Positions 44,073-54,040 of a stretch of DNA of 64,000 bases are shown here, in pieces. This DNA comes from Mariniblastus sp. (GTDB lineage Bacteria; Planctomycetota; Planctomycetia; Pirellulales; Pirellulaceae). The stretch covers positions 1 to 64,000 of the forward strand of contig JABACA010000004.1 in NCBI GenBank assembly GCA_014237975.1, in the 5' to 3' direction. How positions within the stretch are numbered: the first letter of the stretch is position 1; each line of letters opens with the position of its first letter. Below the pieces are notes generated by a model. That model searched no databases, was not told the origin of the DNA, and worked only from the letters and a program-made list of their open reading frames with translations. The position numbers and the translations under genes were made by a program.

Positions 44073-45692
44073 TTATTCGGCGCAGAGTTCGATGGCAAAC
44101 AGGCTGGCCTGTTCCAGATGAATCCGCAGCATGTATTGCCCAGCGGGTAGATCCGCCAGGGTCCGTTTCTGCCAGCCGACACGATGCCGCAAGGCGTCTC
44201 CCTTGATCGGCACCGCATCCTCTCGAGTAAACCCGGCGACACGATAACCGTCGGCATCCAGCAGCTCCAGGTGGATCTGCCCTCCCGCTGCGTCCGCATT
44301 CAATTTGATCGACTGGATACGGTCCAGCGACAAGGGCTTCATGGTGACCTGCCCGATGTTGTGGCGCGGAGTTCGCAAGGTGGCCTGGTTGCTGATTGCC
44401 ACCGGCCTGAGTCCTGCAAATCGATCACGGGGAATCGTAAAAAAACCGATCCCGCTCTCCTGTTGAGTGTCATCTGCCCCCGTTGCCCCGAGGGAATAGG
44501 CGCCGTAATAAAACCGGATCTGGTCCTCCAGCACCACCGGTGTCGAGTTGGTAAAGATGGAGCCACGCTCAAAGTTCTGGCCGCCCTCGCGTGAGAAAAA
44601 GAACGTATCGCGAAAGGGCCGATTCCAGTCCAATCCGTCGTGGCTAATCATCAGCTCGATGTCCATCACTCCGCCGTTTTCAGCCCGGTTGAGGATCTGT
44701 GCCAGGCAGAAGTGATAACCGGCGTATTGAAAGACGGGTGCCGTGTGGAACTCCACGTGCGGCGGATCATGCTCGTCGGGCGTCAGGATCAGTTCTGGCT
44801 TCGACCAGTGAATGAAGTCTTTGCTTTCGCTGCGCCCGATTCCGTGCTTCCAGAACATCTTGCCGTCGGGACCGTCGATCCACATCTTGGCAACATCGAC
44901 AAACGTCTCGCGGGTGGCGTCGTAGTAAATATCATGGGCATCGGCAATCGAGAGCGGGACCGCCCACTCGCGGCCCGGCTCATTGCGCAAGGGAAGCGGA
45001 TCTTCGTAGTCGCCGTAGGCGGTCGGCATCAACGGCATGCGGATGTCAGGCCGCTTCCAGTGGATCCCGTCCGGTGAGAAGGCGACAAACAGACCCGGCA
45101 TGCTCTTCGCCCGACCGACGCTAAAGTCAAAGTACGCCATCTTGTAACGCTTGGCCGGGTCGGGATCCCGCGGGTCGACCACCACCCCGTTGCCGTACCG
45201 AAGCGAGTGTCCCCCATTGCCGACCATCACGATGTTGGTGCGTTCGACCTGGCCGTAGGAAAACAGGTCCAATTCGGGTTTGGACCAATGCACGCCGTCC
45301 TCGGAAGTAGCGTAGCAAGTCACACACTGCGGCTGCGGTGCCCCCGGACCGCCGTACGCCTGATACCAGACCTGATACTGCTTGGTAGATGGGTCGTAGT
45401 GAACCGTGGTCCAGGCAATCGCCACTTCCCAGGGTCGCGTCTCGGCGATGACAGGATTGGATCGGTTACGGGTCGTGGGGTGCAGGAATCGTTCCGTCCC
45501 CGACCGATACAGGATGTGCCGGTCATCGACCAACAACAGGGTACGGTCTAAGTCCTGGGAATAGGCCGGTAGATGAAGGCCAAAACCGTATCCGATCAGC
45601 AGTGCGATCGTCCCTGTCAGGTGCAAGCGAAGCAACTCACTGTCCCTCCCTGTTCCAAGGCCGCTAAGGAATCCACCCCTTGCGACCCGCAT
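44073..45692 (-). CDS. Secreted five-bladed beta-propeller protein (GH32/43-like)
   Basis: 539 residues. N-terminal signal or anchor (about 24-46, ends LPAYSQ). Residues about 50-420 form repeated blades of the type seen in glycoside hydrolase families 32/43/68: VHYDPSTKQYQVWYQ, TSEDGVHWSKPEL, FSPDGIHWKRPDI, SESKDFIHWSKPEL, SHDGLDWNRPF. A C-terminal beta-sandwich follows (about 440-539). Acidic residues in DPRDPDPAKRYK and YGDYEDPLP could be catalytic, but I cannot confirm the triad. It probably acts on external polysaccharide. It is the companion of many sulfatase-rich planctomycete gene sets. Confidence 0.75.
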   Translation of the reverse strand: MRVARGGFLSGLGTGRDSELLRLHLTGTIALLIGYGFGLHLPAYSQDLDRTLLLVDDRHILYRSGTERFLHPTTRNRSNPVIAETRPWEVAIAWTTVHYDPSTKQYQVWYQAYGGPGAPQPQCVTCYATSEDGVHWSKPELDLFSYGQVERTNIVMVGNGGHSLRYGNGVVVDPRDPDPAKRYKMAYFDFSVGRAKSMPGLFVAFSPDGIHWKRPDIRMPLMPTAYGDYEDPLPLRNEPGREWAVPLSIADAHDIYYDATRETFVDVAKMWIDGPDGKMFWKHGIGRSESKDFIHWSKPELILTPDEHDPPHVEFHTAPVFQYAGYHFCLAQILNRAENGGVMDIELMISHDGLDWNRPFRDTFFFSREGGQNFERGSIFTNSTPVVLEDQIRFYYGAYSLGATGADDTQQESGIGFFTIPRDRFAGLRPVAISNQATLRTPRHNIGQVTMKPLSLDRIQSIKLNADAAGGQIHLELLDADGYRVAGFTREDAVPIKGDALRHRVGWQKRTLADLPAGQYMLRIHLEQASLFAIELCAE

Positions 45693-45819
45693 GCTTGCGG
45701 TTGATACAACACCTGCTCCGAAGCGCGCTGTGATTGGAGCCCGCTAAAATTTAAGGTCGAGCTGTGGAGGGCAGGTTGTGCGTCGATGCATTCGGCGAGA
45801 TTCGCAACGACTTCACTGA

Positions 45820-46359
45820 TCATTTTTCCAGACCGGCCGCGGCGCCGCCGCCACCACCCCCGGTCACGCCAGTATCCAACGAATTGGGTTGTTGGCCAGG
45901 ATTGGTTGAGGCCGTCGTTCCACCCGCATTGCCACCCGCATCGCCACCCTGTCGGTAAACCAATTGAAGCGCCTTGTTCCCGGCAGTCGAATCAAACCCG
46001 GTCGGGAAACTACCATCCTTACTGAATGTAATGGTAAGCTCACCGTTATTGAATTTGTAAATGGCATTTACCTTGTTGCCTTTGTCCGCACCGTTATCGA
46101 TGTTAAAGGTCAGTTGGGCAGGGCTGGCAAAATTATCGCCACTCAAGGATCCACTGGAAGCGAGATTGGCAGAAACGGCCGAAAACTTGCCGCTGTTGAT
46201 TGTCAACTTCATCAACGCCAGTGCATTGGCGGGGACCACCTGTCCATCCATCTTTCCGGAAGCAACCGACCACTCACCATCGAGTGACTGTCCCGACACG
46301 GGAAGTGTCAACAATGTGCCAACAGCAATGACCACGGCGAATGGAATCGGATGAAACAT
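45820..46359 (-). CDS. Exported TIGR03067-like protein
   Basis: 179 residues. Signal peptide to about residue 23 (ending PVSGQ). A beta-rich domain of about 105 residues opens with LDGEWSVASGKMDGQVVPANAL, resembling the planctomycete TIGR03067 domain (GTW...G). A disordered Gly/Thr/Ala-rich tail follows (AGGNAGGTTAST, GGGGGGAAAG). Function unknown. Upstream is AAGGAGAAC, a good ribosome site. Confidence 0.7.
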   Translation of the reverse strand: MFHPIPFAVVIAVGTLLTLPVSGQSLDGEWSVASGKMDGQVVPANALALMKLTINSGKFSAVSANLASSGSLSGDNFASPAQLTFNIDNGADKGNKVNAIYKFNNGELTITFSKDGSFPTGFDSTAGNKALQLVYRQGGDAGGNAGGTTASTNPGQQPNSLDTGVTGGGGGGAAAGLEK

Positions 46360-46643
46360 GATGTTCTCCTTGTGTTAGATATTCTGCAAAAACATCTGGA
46401 TTAACGGGCAAGCTTGGAAAACGAAATCCTTCGATTGGCAGAAACCAATGCAAAGATCTGTTAACTATAGGATAAGATGGGCGTTTCCCGCGGTCCAGTC
46501 AAGAAATACAGGGCAGCAAAATTTTATTATTCAAACATGATTAGGGCACTTTACCCACAAGTCTCCCGAGGCAAGACTGGGATTTTAAACCGCTTAGTAT
46601 ACCATTCCGCACGGCACCACTGTTTCTTTCGACAACGACACTC

Positions 46644-47579
46644 ATGGCCGATTTGATTAAGGTTCAGAACATCGTCAAGGATTACCGGCGCATGCGGGCG
46701 TTGAACGATGTCAGTTTTGAAATTCAACCCGGCATCACCGGGCTGCTGGGTCCCAACGGAGCCGGAAAATCAACGTTGATCAAAGTCCTCATGGGACTGG
46801 TACGGGTTTCCAGTGGGACTGGCACGATCCTGGGGAATCGCCTGGGAAGACATGGTCGGTTGATTCGATCCAAAATTGGTTACATGCCCGAAGACGATTG
46901 TTATATCCCAGGACTGAAAGGGGTCGAAGCGGTCCAGTTCTCTGCCTGCCTGGCCGGCATTCCTACTACCGAAGCATTGCGACGGGCACACGAAATTCTT
47001 GACTTCTGCGGAATGAAGCAAGAACGATATCGTGACATTGAAACCTTCTCGACCGGCATGCGACAAAAAATTAAATTTGCCGCGTCCATTGTGCATGACC
47101 CTGAATTACTGATTTTTGATGAACCGACTGCCGGACTCGATCCGGAAGAACGGGAAAACCTGTTGAACCGGATCCAAATCCTGGCCAACGATGCAGGGAA
47201 ATCGGTATTGATATCGACTCACATCCTGCCAGACGTCCAGGCCATCTGTGACCACGCTTTGATTTTGGCATCCGGACAGGTTCGACTGAGTGAGAGCCTG
47301 GAAGTCCTCAATCGCCCCACGTCCCCCACCCTCACCATCAAGCTGGTCGGCGACGCCCAGTCATTTATCAAGGACCTGCAAAAATCAGGCCTCCAGGTGC
47401 ATCAGGAACACGACTTTAATCATTTGCGGGTTTCAGGGGATACCGATAATTTATCTCAACTGGTTTGGAAAACGGCTCAACAAAACGGAATCTCGATCCA
47501 CGCCTTGAAGCCTGCCAAGAACTCTCTGGAAGAGATATTTATTTCCGCCGTGGAGGAATCCAACGTTGCCCATACATAA
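46644..47579 (+). CDS. ABC transporter ATP-binding protein 1
   Basis: 311 residues. Walker A GPNGAGKST (36-44), Q-loop in IGYMPEDD (Glu in place of Gln), signature FSTGMRQ instead of LSGGQ, Walker B LLIFDEPTAGLDPEE, H-switch STHILPD. A C-terminal extension of about 80 residues is typical of drug/exporter ABC-2 ATPases. It is the first gene of a four-gene operon; its last 14 bases overlap the permease downstream. It drives export of an unknown substrate. Confidence 0.92.
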   Translation: MADLIKVQNIVKDYRRMRALNDVSFEIQPGITGLLGPNGAGKSTLIKVLMGLVRVSSGTGTILGNRLGRHGRLIRSKIGYMPEDDCYIPGLKGVEAVQFSACLAGIPTTEALRRAHEILDFCGMKQERYRDIETFSTGMRQKIKFAASIVHDPELLIFDEPTAGLDPEERENLLNRIQILANDAGKSVLISTHILPDVQAICDHALILASGQVRLSESLEVLNRPTSPTLTIKLVGDAQSFIKDLQKSGLQVHQEHDFNHLRVSGDTDNLSQLVWKTAQQNGISIHALKPAKNSLEEIFISAVEESNVAHT

Positions 47580-48639
47580 AGTTGGTTACCGGGGTTGGCA
47601 AGGAAAAAAAGTACCCGTCCCCTGGCGCTGGTGGATTATTTCTTTTACGGGTATTCGTGTTGTCCTGCGTTCTCGCTGGGTGCGTCGATTGATGTTCGTC
47701 TGTTATTTCCCCGTGTTGTACTGGGGACTCGCCGTCTTCATGCTTGAGCAGTACATGGCCTACCCGGACTTGCAGTCTGATTTGATCGAGGCGATCCAAC
47801 AAGCGGATCGGTTTGAGAATAACCGGGACCGTTGGCGACGACCCGGTCGAAATGGACCTCCCCAAAACAGAAGAATGCAGCGACCCGGTTTCATAAACAT
47901 GCTACCCAAGAGCCAGGTCGTCATCGATGCGCTCCAATCACCCGGCGCGGATACACGGCACGTGGTCTGGTCATGGCTGCTAATGACTTTTTTCCGGTAC
48001 CCGCAATCGATCATGCTGCTGTTCCTGGTCGGCTTCATTGCGCCAGGTCTGATTTCAAGAGATGTTCGCTCCCGGGCGTTCCTGTTGTATTTTTCCCGGC
48101 CGATCGGAAGGTTCGAGTACATACTTGGCAAGTTGATGATTCCGGCCGTGTTCATTGCGTTTATCACCTGCCTGCCAGCTTTGGTACTTTACGTGTTTGG
48201 CATCATGCTGTCGACGGACTGGTCCATTATCAGCATGACATGGGATATACCGTTTCGAGTTTTGGCCGCATCTTTCATACTGATCCTGCCAACCGCATCG
48301 ATTGCGCTAATGCTTTCATCGTTAACCCAGGAATCAAGATTTGCTACCTTTGCTTGGTTCGCCTTGTGGATTATGGGCCATGGAGCCTGGCTGGCAATTG
48401 TCCTGGCACAGTCGATTTCATTCGGGAAACCGCCTTTCTCTCAAAGCGTAATGGACTCGGCGTTAGTTGAAAATTGGTCGTTGATTTCGCTCTACAATAA
48501 TCTGGGAGCAGTCCAAAGTTGGGTGTTTGGTTTCGACAAATTCACAGACATCTGGCCCAGCTTCACGATCCTCTGTCTTCTGACATTGGTGGCCCTCGTA
48601 ATTTTGTTTCGTCGGGTTTCGGCACCGATTCGCATTTAG
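47566..48639 (+). CDS. ABC-2 type permease 1
   Basis: 357 residues, about six membrane helices (RLMFVCYFPVLYWGLAVFML, SIMLLFLVGFIAPGLIS, FIAFITCLPALVLYVFGIM, and further C-terminal helices) with SRDVRSRAFLLYFSRPIGR, the ABC-2 coupling-helix type segment. The TTG start overlaps the ATPase gene and has GGAGG 9 bases upstream. It likely pairs with the flanking ATPase. Confidence 0.85.
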   Translation: MPIHKVGYRGWQGKKVPVPWRWWIISFTGIRVVLRSRWVRRLMFVCYFPVLYWGLAVFMLEQYMAYPDLQSDLIEAIQQADRFENNRDRWRRPGRNGPPQNRRMQRPGFINMLPKSQVVIDALQSPGADTRHVVWSWLLMTFFRYPQSIMLLFLVGFIAPGLISRDVRSRAFLLYFSRPIGRFEYILGKLMIPAVFIAFITCLPALVLYVFGIMLSTDWSIISMTWDIPFRVLAASFILILPTASIALMLSSLTQESRFATFAWFALWIMGHGAWLAIVLAQSISFGKPPFSQSVMDSALVENWSLISLYNNLGAVQSWVFGFDKFTDIWPSFTILCLLTLVALVILFRRVSAPIRI

Positions 48640-48651
48640 GAAAACGGGTTG

Positions 48652-49617
48652 ATGATAGAACTGGACCAGGTAACAAAACTCTATGGGACCGTGATTGGTG
48701 TCAACGACATCAATATGTCGCTTCCACCCGGGACGTATGGTCTGCTCGGCCCCAACGGATCGGGAAAAACCACACTGATCAACCTGATTCTGGGACAGCT
48801 CAAACCGACCCTGGGCACGGTTCGACTGTTCGGCAAGAATCCCTGGAGCCGGGATTCGTTACTGAGAAAAATTGGTTTGTGTCCGGCAACCGAAGTCGCT
48901 TTCCCCCGCGTCACTGGTTACCAATGGGTTAAATATCTGATCCGGATGCACGGTTTTTCATCGCAGGCCGCAGATCAAATGGCCAGGAAGTCACTGGCTC
49001 AGGTGCGACTGGATCACGCGATGCACCGCCCCATGCAGAATTACTCTTTGGGAATGCGGCAGCGCGCCAAATTGGCCCAGGCAATCGCCCATGAACCGGA
49101 CCTGTTGATACTCGACGAACCATTTAATGGCCTGGATCCTGTCGGCCGGATGGAGATGATACAGTTCCTGCGAGAATGGGGATCCACAGGCCGCAGCCTA
49201 ATCCTGGCCAGTCACATCCTGCACGAAGTAGAAGCCGTTCACCCGTCGTTCCTGCTGATATCTGGTGGCCGACTGCTGGCTTCCGGATCGCCTGACCAGG
49301 TACGGTCGATCCTGGCCGAGACACCCAACACAATACGGATTCGTGCTTCCAATGCTCGCTTGCTGGCCAGTCAACTCATGGAGCATCCAGCGGTCGATGA
49401 AATTTCGATCCTGGCACCCGAACGGGGTGAGTCGGGCGAGATACTGCAAGTCGCTACACGTTCCGCCGCACAAGTTTACAACAGGGTGCCTGAACTGTTA
49501 GCGGCAGCCAACATAGAGATCTACGAGATGCATTCGGCTGACGAGTCGCTCGGCCACCTATTCTCAACGTTGATGAAAATACACCGCGGGGAGTCCCAGG
49601 GAGGCACATTAACATGA
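48652..49617 (+). CDS. ABC transporter ATP-binding protein 2
   Basis: 321 residues. Walker A GPNGSGKTT, signature YSLGMRQRAKLAQ, Walker B LLILDEPFNGLDP, H-switch ASHILHE, and an 80-residue C-terminal domain. It starts 12 bases after the first permease; a TTG one codon upstream is an alternative start. A separate nucleotide-binding protein with its own permease suggests either a heteromeric exporter or two related systems co-expressed. Confidence 0.92.
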   Translation: MIELDQVTKLYGTVIGVNDINMSLPPGTYGLLGPNGSGKTTLINLILGQLKPTLGTVRLFGKNPWSRDSLLRKIGLCPATEVAFPRVTGYQWVKYLIRMHGFSSQAADQMARKSLAQVRLDHAMHRPMQNYSLGMRQRAKLAQAIAHEPDLLILDEPFNGLDPVGRMEMIQFLREWGSTGRSLILASHILHEVEAVHPSFLLISGGRLLASGSPDQVRSILAETPNTIRIRASNARLLASQLMEHPAVDEISILAPERGESGEILQVATRSAAQVYNRVPELLAAANIEIYEMHSADESLGHLFSTLMKIHRGESQGGTLT

Positions 49618-50414
49618 GATGGTTCAATAGCATCCTGGCAACGTTCCAGTTTGAATTGATTAATTTCCTGTCCCTTCAACGACTGGCCGTAACGGCAATC
49701 CTAGCGCTGTTTCCTCCGGTCATGCTGTCACTGATCTTTGTGGGTTTCCGGTTTACCAATGGAAATTTTCAGTTTCCGCTGATCGTTACCGTGCTGTTCG
49801 TCTCGATTGTCTGTCTGCTTGGCATGCTGTTGTGGGCAACGCCCAATATTTATTCCGAACTGGAGGGTAAAAGCTGGATCTTTGTCGCCAGCCGTCCCGG
49901 CGGTCGGATCTCGATCATCCTTGGCAAATATCTTTCCGCCGTGATCTTTGGTTTTGCCATTTGCGTCGTGGCGATTACCGGGTGCCTGGTCGTCATTCAA
50001 TGGATGACCGGTGCGTTAAAAAACCCCATTTGGGTCTGGTTCAGCATGAACCTTTTATACCTGATCGGCTGCCTGAGTTATGGGGCAATCTATTCGCTGA
50101 TTGGAACCATGTTTTATCGTCGTGCCATGGTCGTCGCGGCAGCCTATACGATCGTTTCCAGTATCGTCCTGGCCAATGTGCCGGCGGTCATCAGCCGTTT
50201 GACCCTGCGTTATCATTTGCAGTTCATCGGATTCAACTGGTTTGGCGAAGAGATGGGAATTGACATCAAGGACCTGATGAACCACTATTCCATCGCCGAC
50301 GTCCCGTCGTCTTTTTATCATCTGTTGTGGCTGGGGACGGCCATTCTCTGCGCCTTGTCGGCAGCCGCCTGGGTCGTCATGTCACGCGAATATATTACCT
50401 CGGACGAAACCTAG
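49614..50414 (+). CDS. ABC-2 type permease 2
   Basis: 266 residues with about six membrane helices. SELEGKSWIFVASRPGGRISIILGK resembles the coupling segment of permease 1. It overlaps the ATPase gene by ATGA, so translation is coupled. It is the last gene of the operon and ends 42 bases from convergent comEC. Confidence 0.85.
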   Translation: MRWFNSILATFQFELINFLSLQRLAVTAILALFPPVMLSLIFVGFRFTNGNFQFPLIVTVLFVSIVCLLGMLLWATPNIYSELEGKSWIFVASRPGGRISIILGKYLSAVIFGFAICVVAITGCLVVIQWMTGALKNPIWVWFSMNLLYLIGCLSYGAIYSLIGTMFYRRAMVVAAAYTIVSSIVLANVPAVISRLTLRYHLQFIGFNWFGEEMGIDIKDLMNHYSIADVPSSFYHLLWLGTAILCALSAAAWVVMSREYITSDET

Positions 50415-50456
50415 TGATGTGGGCAGTGAATCGGTAAGCCTGTCTTCACAAGTTGC

Positions 50457-52985
50457 CTAGTGTTGATTCCATTGTCCATCCCGAAAGGACTCCCTGCTGA
50501 TTTCCCCCGATGGCCTCACCCGGTAACGAACGGCTCCTGGCGCACCGGTTCGATTGACGTTCCGTTGGTTCTCGGCCAGGATTCCAAGCGTTTGGGCAGA
50601 GACTTTCTTGAGACTCGCGCTGACCAGCACGTACTCCGGGCGCGACCATGCGAGAAATTCTCCCGGGCGACTGTTGCTACTGCCATGATGGGGTGCCATT
50701 ACGACATCACAATCGATCGAAGGTCGTGACAAGAGTAGATCCATGCCGGTGCTCTCCAAATCACCGGGCAACAAAATCTTCCTCCCGTAAGCCTCAATCA
50801 ACAAAACAATACTATCTGAATTATCAGTCGACCCAGTGCCTTCGGGGGGCGGAGAAAGAACTGACCCGCGGGCATTTGGCCCGCAGTCAAGGTGCGCATT
50901 CCAGCTCAATTCCCGAATCTCAACTCGATGTTCTTCCAACCGTTGCAACATCATTTTGACCGACTCCGATGAACTGGATTTCATCACTGGCGAGATGTAG
51001 ACGACGCCAATGGAAAACCTCTCGCACAGCTCCGGTATCACGTTGAAATGATCCAGGTCTGCATGCGAGACAAACAAGGCATCGAGGTGATCTATGTGTT
51101 CCGACCAAAGCACGCCGGCTACATTGTTCAAACCGAACCGGGGCGAGCCAAATGTCCCCGCATCATACAGCAGGTTACGGCCATCCGGCGTTTGTATCAG
51201 CACGCTGGTGCCGTGCCCAACATCGACAAACGTACAAACCAAATCACTTTGACGGTTCGATCGCTGCCAGTGGGATTCAATGGCCGACGGAACCATCCAA
51301 GCCCCAACTAACCAGATTAAACCGCCCAACGGCAGCCAAATCTTATGTTGGGATTTGGGTAACCCCATGAACAGCAATATGAATCCCAAATAAAAAACCA
51401 GCGTCGCCGTCGCCGATGGACCAACCGTCCAAAAATGGCTACATGGCAACTTCTGAAACAGCTGAATGGTCGACTCCAAACCGTGCAGCGAAGCTGTACA
51501 TATCGCGCCAAAAAAATCAGCCAGGGGTCTCAGCCAACCTCCAAACAAAAACACGCCCATCCCACAATAAAGTGCCAAAGCGATCGGGATCAGCAACAGT
51601 GGGTTCAACAACGGTGCCACGGGAGAAACCAGGTGAAATCGAAATGCGACCAGCGGCAAGGCCAACAACCAGATCAAACTGCTAACCCGCACCACCTGGC
51701 CAACTCGAAACCCGAACCTGTGTAAACAGCGCATTGGCCATGGCCGCGTTATACGAATCAACCGATCTAACGGCTCATCAGATGGAGCAAGAAAAATCCA
51801 GTCTCGAAAAAACAAGATTCCTGCCACTGCCAGGAACGACAACTGGGGACCGACCTGAAACAGATCGGCCGGGTTCATAGCGAGCACCACCAGTGCAGCA
51901 ATCGCCAACAGGTTGAAACCAAACCCCCTTTTGCCATATAGGCGACCAACACACACCAAGACCAACAAAATGGTGGCCCTCGTAACGGGCGTGCGAAACT
52001 CAACCAACCAGGCATAAAACAAAACGAAAGCAATCGTCGACAACAGCGCCCAACGGCGACTGGAAAAACCGAATCGAAACAGCAAGAAAAAAGCCCCTGC
52101 CAGGATGCCAACATGCAAACCGGAAATCGCCAACAAGTGAACGGTCCCGGTCTGCATAAATTCTTCGCGACGCGCCGGGGTCAATTGCTCCCGATTACCT
52201 AACAGAATGGCAGAGGCCAAGGGGGCCCGGTTCGGCCCAACGTACTCCCAAACCAGGTCATTGAAGCGACGCCGAATGGTCGCCAACACCCAGCCGTTGG
52301 ATCTTACATCTTCGGAACGCTCGGCGCGGACGGACGAACTAAAATACGCATGCACCACCGCCAATCTGGACTGCGAGCGACTGTATTCATGAAAATTAAA
52401 TTGGCCCGGATTCGATGGCGGTGAAATCCTGACCAGACTGCCAAAGATGATCACTTGATCTCCCACCCTTAAATCACGGCATTCGTCATGGATGATCAAT
52501 TCACAACAGCCCGATACGGCCTGCCAGCGGTTGCCGTTGCGAATTTGCTCCGGTTCTATCCGCAGACGTGTTCGAGGTCTGGATGGTATCGGGTTCAACA
52601 CGTCCACTTCGGAGAATGCCATCGGACGCGGTTCTGATCGAATCTTGGCACGAACACAAACTGGCCCCGCCCAATCACCGGCAAACTGACTGATATCCTG
52701 ATCGGGAAACCAATTCCAACGACCGTGATGCCAACTTGCACCCAGCCCCGCAATAGAAACCAGCAGCGCAACAGATGCGACCGCTTCCCCCCAACGACGC
52801 CTCTTGAATCGCCAGAATATCAACCACCAAAACAGCAATCCGAAAAGGGAAATTGCCAAGCCCGTTTCAAAACTAAAATCGACCCATCGATCCAGAGTAA
52901 TGCCACCGCACAATGCAACCACCACCAGCAAGACCGGGCTGTCGCTGATTCCGTTAGACGGTGAGTTCGATTGAGAGAGGGTCAC
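50457..52985 (-). CDS. comEC: ComEC/Rec2-family DNA uptake protein
   Basis: 842 residues, full length. An N-terminal membrane pair and OB-like domain (DUF4131 type, about 25-200) are followed by the multi-helix Competence domain (about 225-560; AILLGNREQLTPARRE, HLLAISGLHVGIL). A C-terminal metallo-beta-lactamase domain follows (about 590-830; VDVGHGTSVLIQTPDGR, VSHADLDHFNVIPE, LPGDLESTGMDLL, MAPHHGSSNS) with the zinc motifs intact. It conducts ssDNA across the inner membrane in natural transformation. Confidence 0.95.
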   Translation of the reverse strand: MTLSQSNSPSNGISDSPVLLVVVALCGGITLDRWVDFSFETGLAISLFGLLFWWLIFWRFKRRRWGEAVASVALLVSIAGLGASWHHGRWNWFPDQDISQFAGDWAGPVCVRAKIRSEPRPMAFSEVDVLNPIPSRPRTRLRIEPEQIRNGNRWQAVSGCCELIIHDECRDLRVGDQVIIFGSLVRISPPSNPGQFNFHEYSRSQSRLAVVHAYFSSSVRAERSEDVRSNGWVLATIRRRFNDLVWEYVGPNRAPLASAILLGNREQLTPARREEFMQTGTVHLLAISGLHVGILAGAFFLLFRFGFSSRRWALLSTIAFVLFYAWLVEFRTPVTRATILLVLVCVGRLYGKRGFGFNLLAIAALVVLAMNPADLFQVGPQLSFLAVAGILFFRDWIFLAPSDEPLDRLIRITRPWPMRCLHRFGFRVGQVVRVSSLIWLLALPLVAFRFHLVSPVAPLLNPLLLIPIALALYCGMGVFLFGGWLRPLADFFGAICTASLHGLESTIQLFQKLPCSHFWTVGPSATATLVFYLGFILLFMGLPKSQHKIWLPLGGLIWLVGAWMVPSAIESHWQRSNRQSDLVCTFVDVGHGTSVLIQTPDGRNLLYDAGTFGSPRFGLNNVAGVLWSEHIDHLDALFVSHADLDHFNVIPELCERFSIGVVYISPVMKSSSSESVKMMLQRLEEHRVEIRELSWNAHLDCGPNARGSVLSPPPEGTGSTDNSDSIVLLIEAYGRKILLPGDLESTGMDLLLSRPSIDCDVVMAPHHGSSNSRPGEFLAWSRPEYVLVSASLKKVSAQTLGILAENQRNVNRTGAPGAVRYRVRPSGEISRESFRDGQWNQH

Positions 52986-53305
52986 TGCACGAACACAAAA
53001 CTGGAGGCTGCCGAAAAATTACAGTTAAACAAGAGACAACCTGTTTCGCAAATCCTTACGTGAAACAGGCAACAGTGAGATACTAAATTACCGCTTCTGA
53101 CCAAATCCCTAGTTCTTCCGCGGCCCCCTGTTTGGCGTAGTTTGGCGGGGACCTCAAAGAAACCGCTTGTTTGCGCCACGGGTCCATTGCGCTGCCGAAC
53201 AGACCCGATGGTTGCGGCCGGCAATGACAAGCTCATGACATGGCGCAGCGGTGCCATTCAAGTAGAATCGGGCCTTACCGATCGTCTCACATCAAGCCAT
53301 CTTCT
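52986..53305. other. Intergenic region upstream of comEC and the zinc-ribbon gene
   Basis: 320 bases between divergent genes; it must hold both promoters. No convincing hairpin, dyad or small gene seen. Confidence 0.35.
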
Positions 53306-54040
53306 ATGCAACCATTCGACGTCATCATCTTTACCGTGGTCCTGACCGCGGTGATTCTGGCCTGTGGCCAAACCGTTTTGCTCAAGCTTTCCAAAAAGGC
53401 CGATGAGGTTCCCCTGATCAACAAGATCATTGGCATGCTCGGATTGGGAGCGGCCGGTTTCGCGCTGTTTGTTTCTCCCGTTGTTCTGGGTGAACAGAAG
53501 GGGGTCGTGTTGATGCTGCTGGTGCTGGCAATCGTCGCTGCTACGGCACTGGCTGGGAAAATCAAAAAAAGTCGGCAGCCACAACCAGAAAAAGAGCCGA
53601 TTCCAGAGAGAGCCATCAGTTCCCACGAACCCGATCCAAAGGTAGCGTGGTGCGGCCATTGCCGAGCGCACACAATAGCCGGACAAACGACAGCAACCCA
53701 TCGCAATGAACACGGAGCCGTTACATCAAGTTATCCAGTAGCTTGTTGCGGCCATTGCCAAGCCCGCATGTTATGGAATGTACCCTCGGACATTCGCCAA
53801 GCTAAAAACTGGACCGTCGGATGCGCCACGGTGGTCGGCCTCATCACGGCCGCCAGCTTTATACTCGGCGCGCTGTGGAACAATGTCTTTGGACTTTTAA
53901 CTGGAACCTTTGCGGCTGCACTATTCGTCGTAGTACTAGGGTTCCTGATCTGGTTTCTCTTTTTGAGATGGCAATGGCGCAAGTGGCTCAGCCAGCAACC
54001 ACGGCCATTCTCGATTGATCGGACCAGGGAACCCGTCTGA
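53306..54040 (+). CDS. Membrane protein with zinc-ribbon-like CGHC pairs
   Basis: 244 residues from ATG 53306. Two N-terminal helices (about 5-24 and 40-80), a cytoplasmic or periplasmic loop with two CxxC-type pairs (VAWCGHCRAHT and VACCGHCQARM) 37 residues apart, then two C-terminal helices (about 165-215). The paired Cys/His knuckles suggest a zinc ribbon or a redox site; CGHC is also thioredoxin-like, so function is open. The upstream in-frame ATG at 53240 would place 22 hydrophilic residues first and is less likely. Confidence 0.6.
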   Translation: MQPFDVIIFTVVLTAVILACGQTVLLKLSKKADEVPLINKIIGMLGLGAAGFALFVSPVVLGEQKGVVLMLLVLAIVAATALAGKIKKSRQPQPEKEPIPERAISSHEPDPKVAWCGHCRAHTIAGQTTATHRNEHGAVTSSYPVACCGHCQARMLWNVPSDIRQAKNWTVGCATVVGLITAASFILGALWNNVFGLLTGTFAAALFVVVLGFLIWFLFLRWQWRKWLSQQPRPFSIDRTREPV

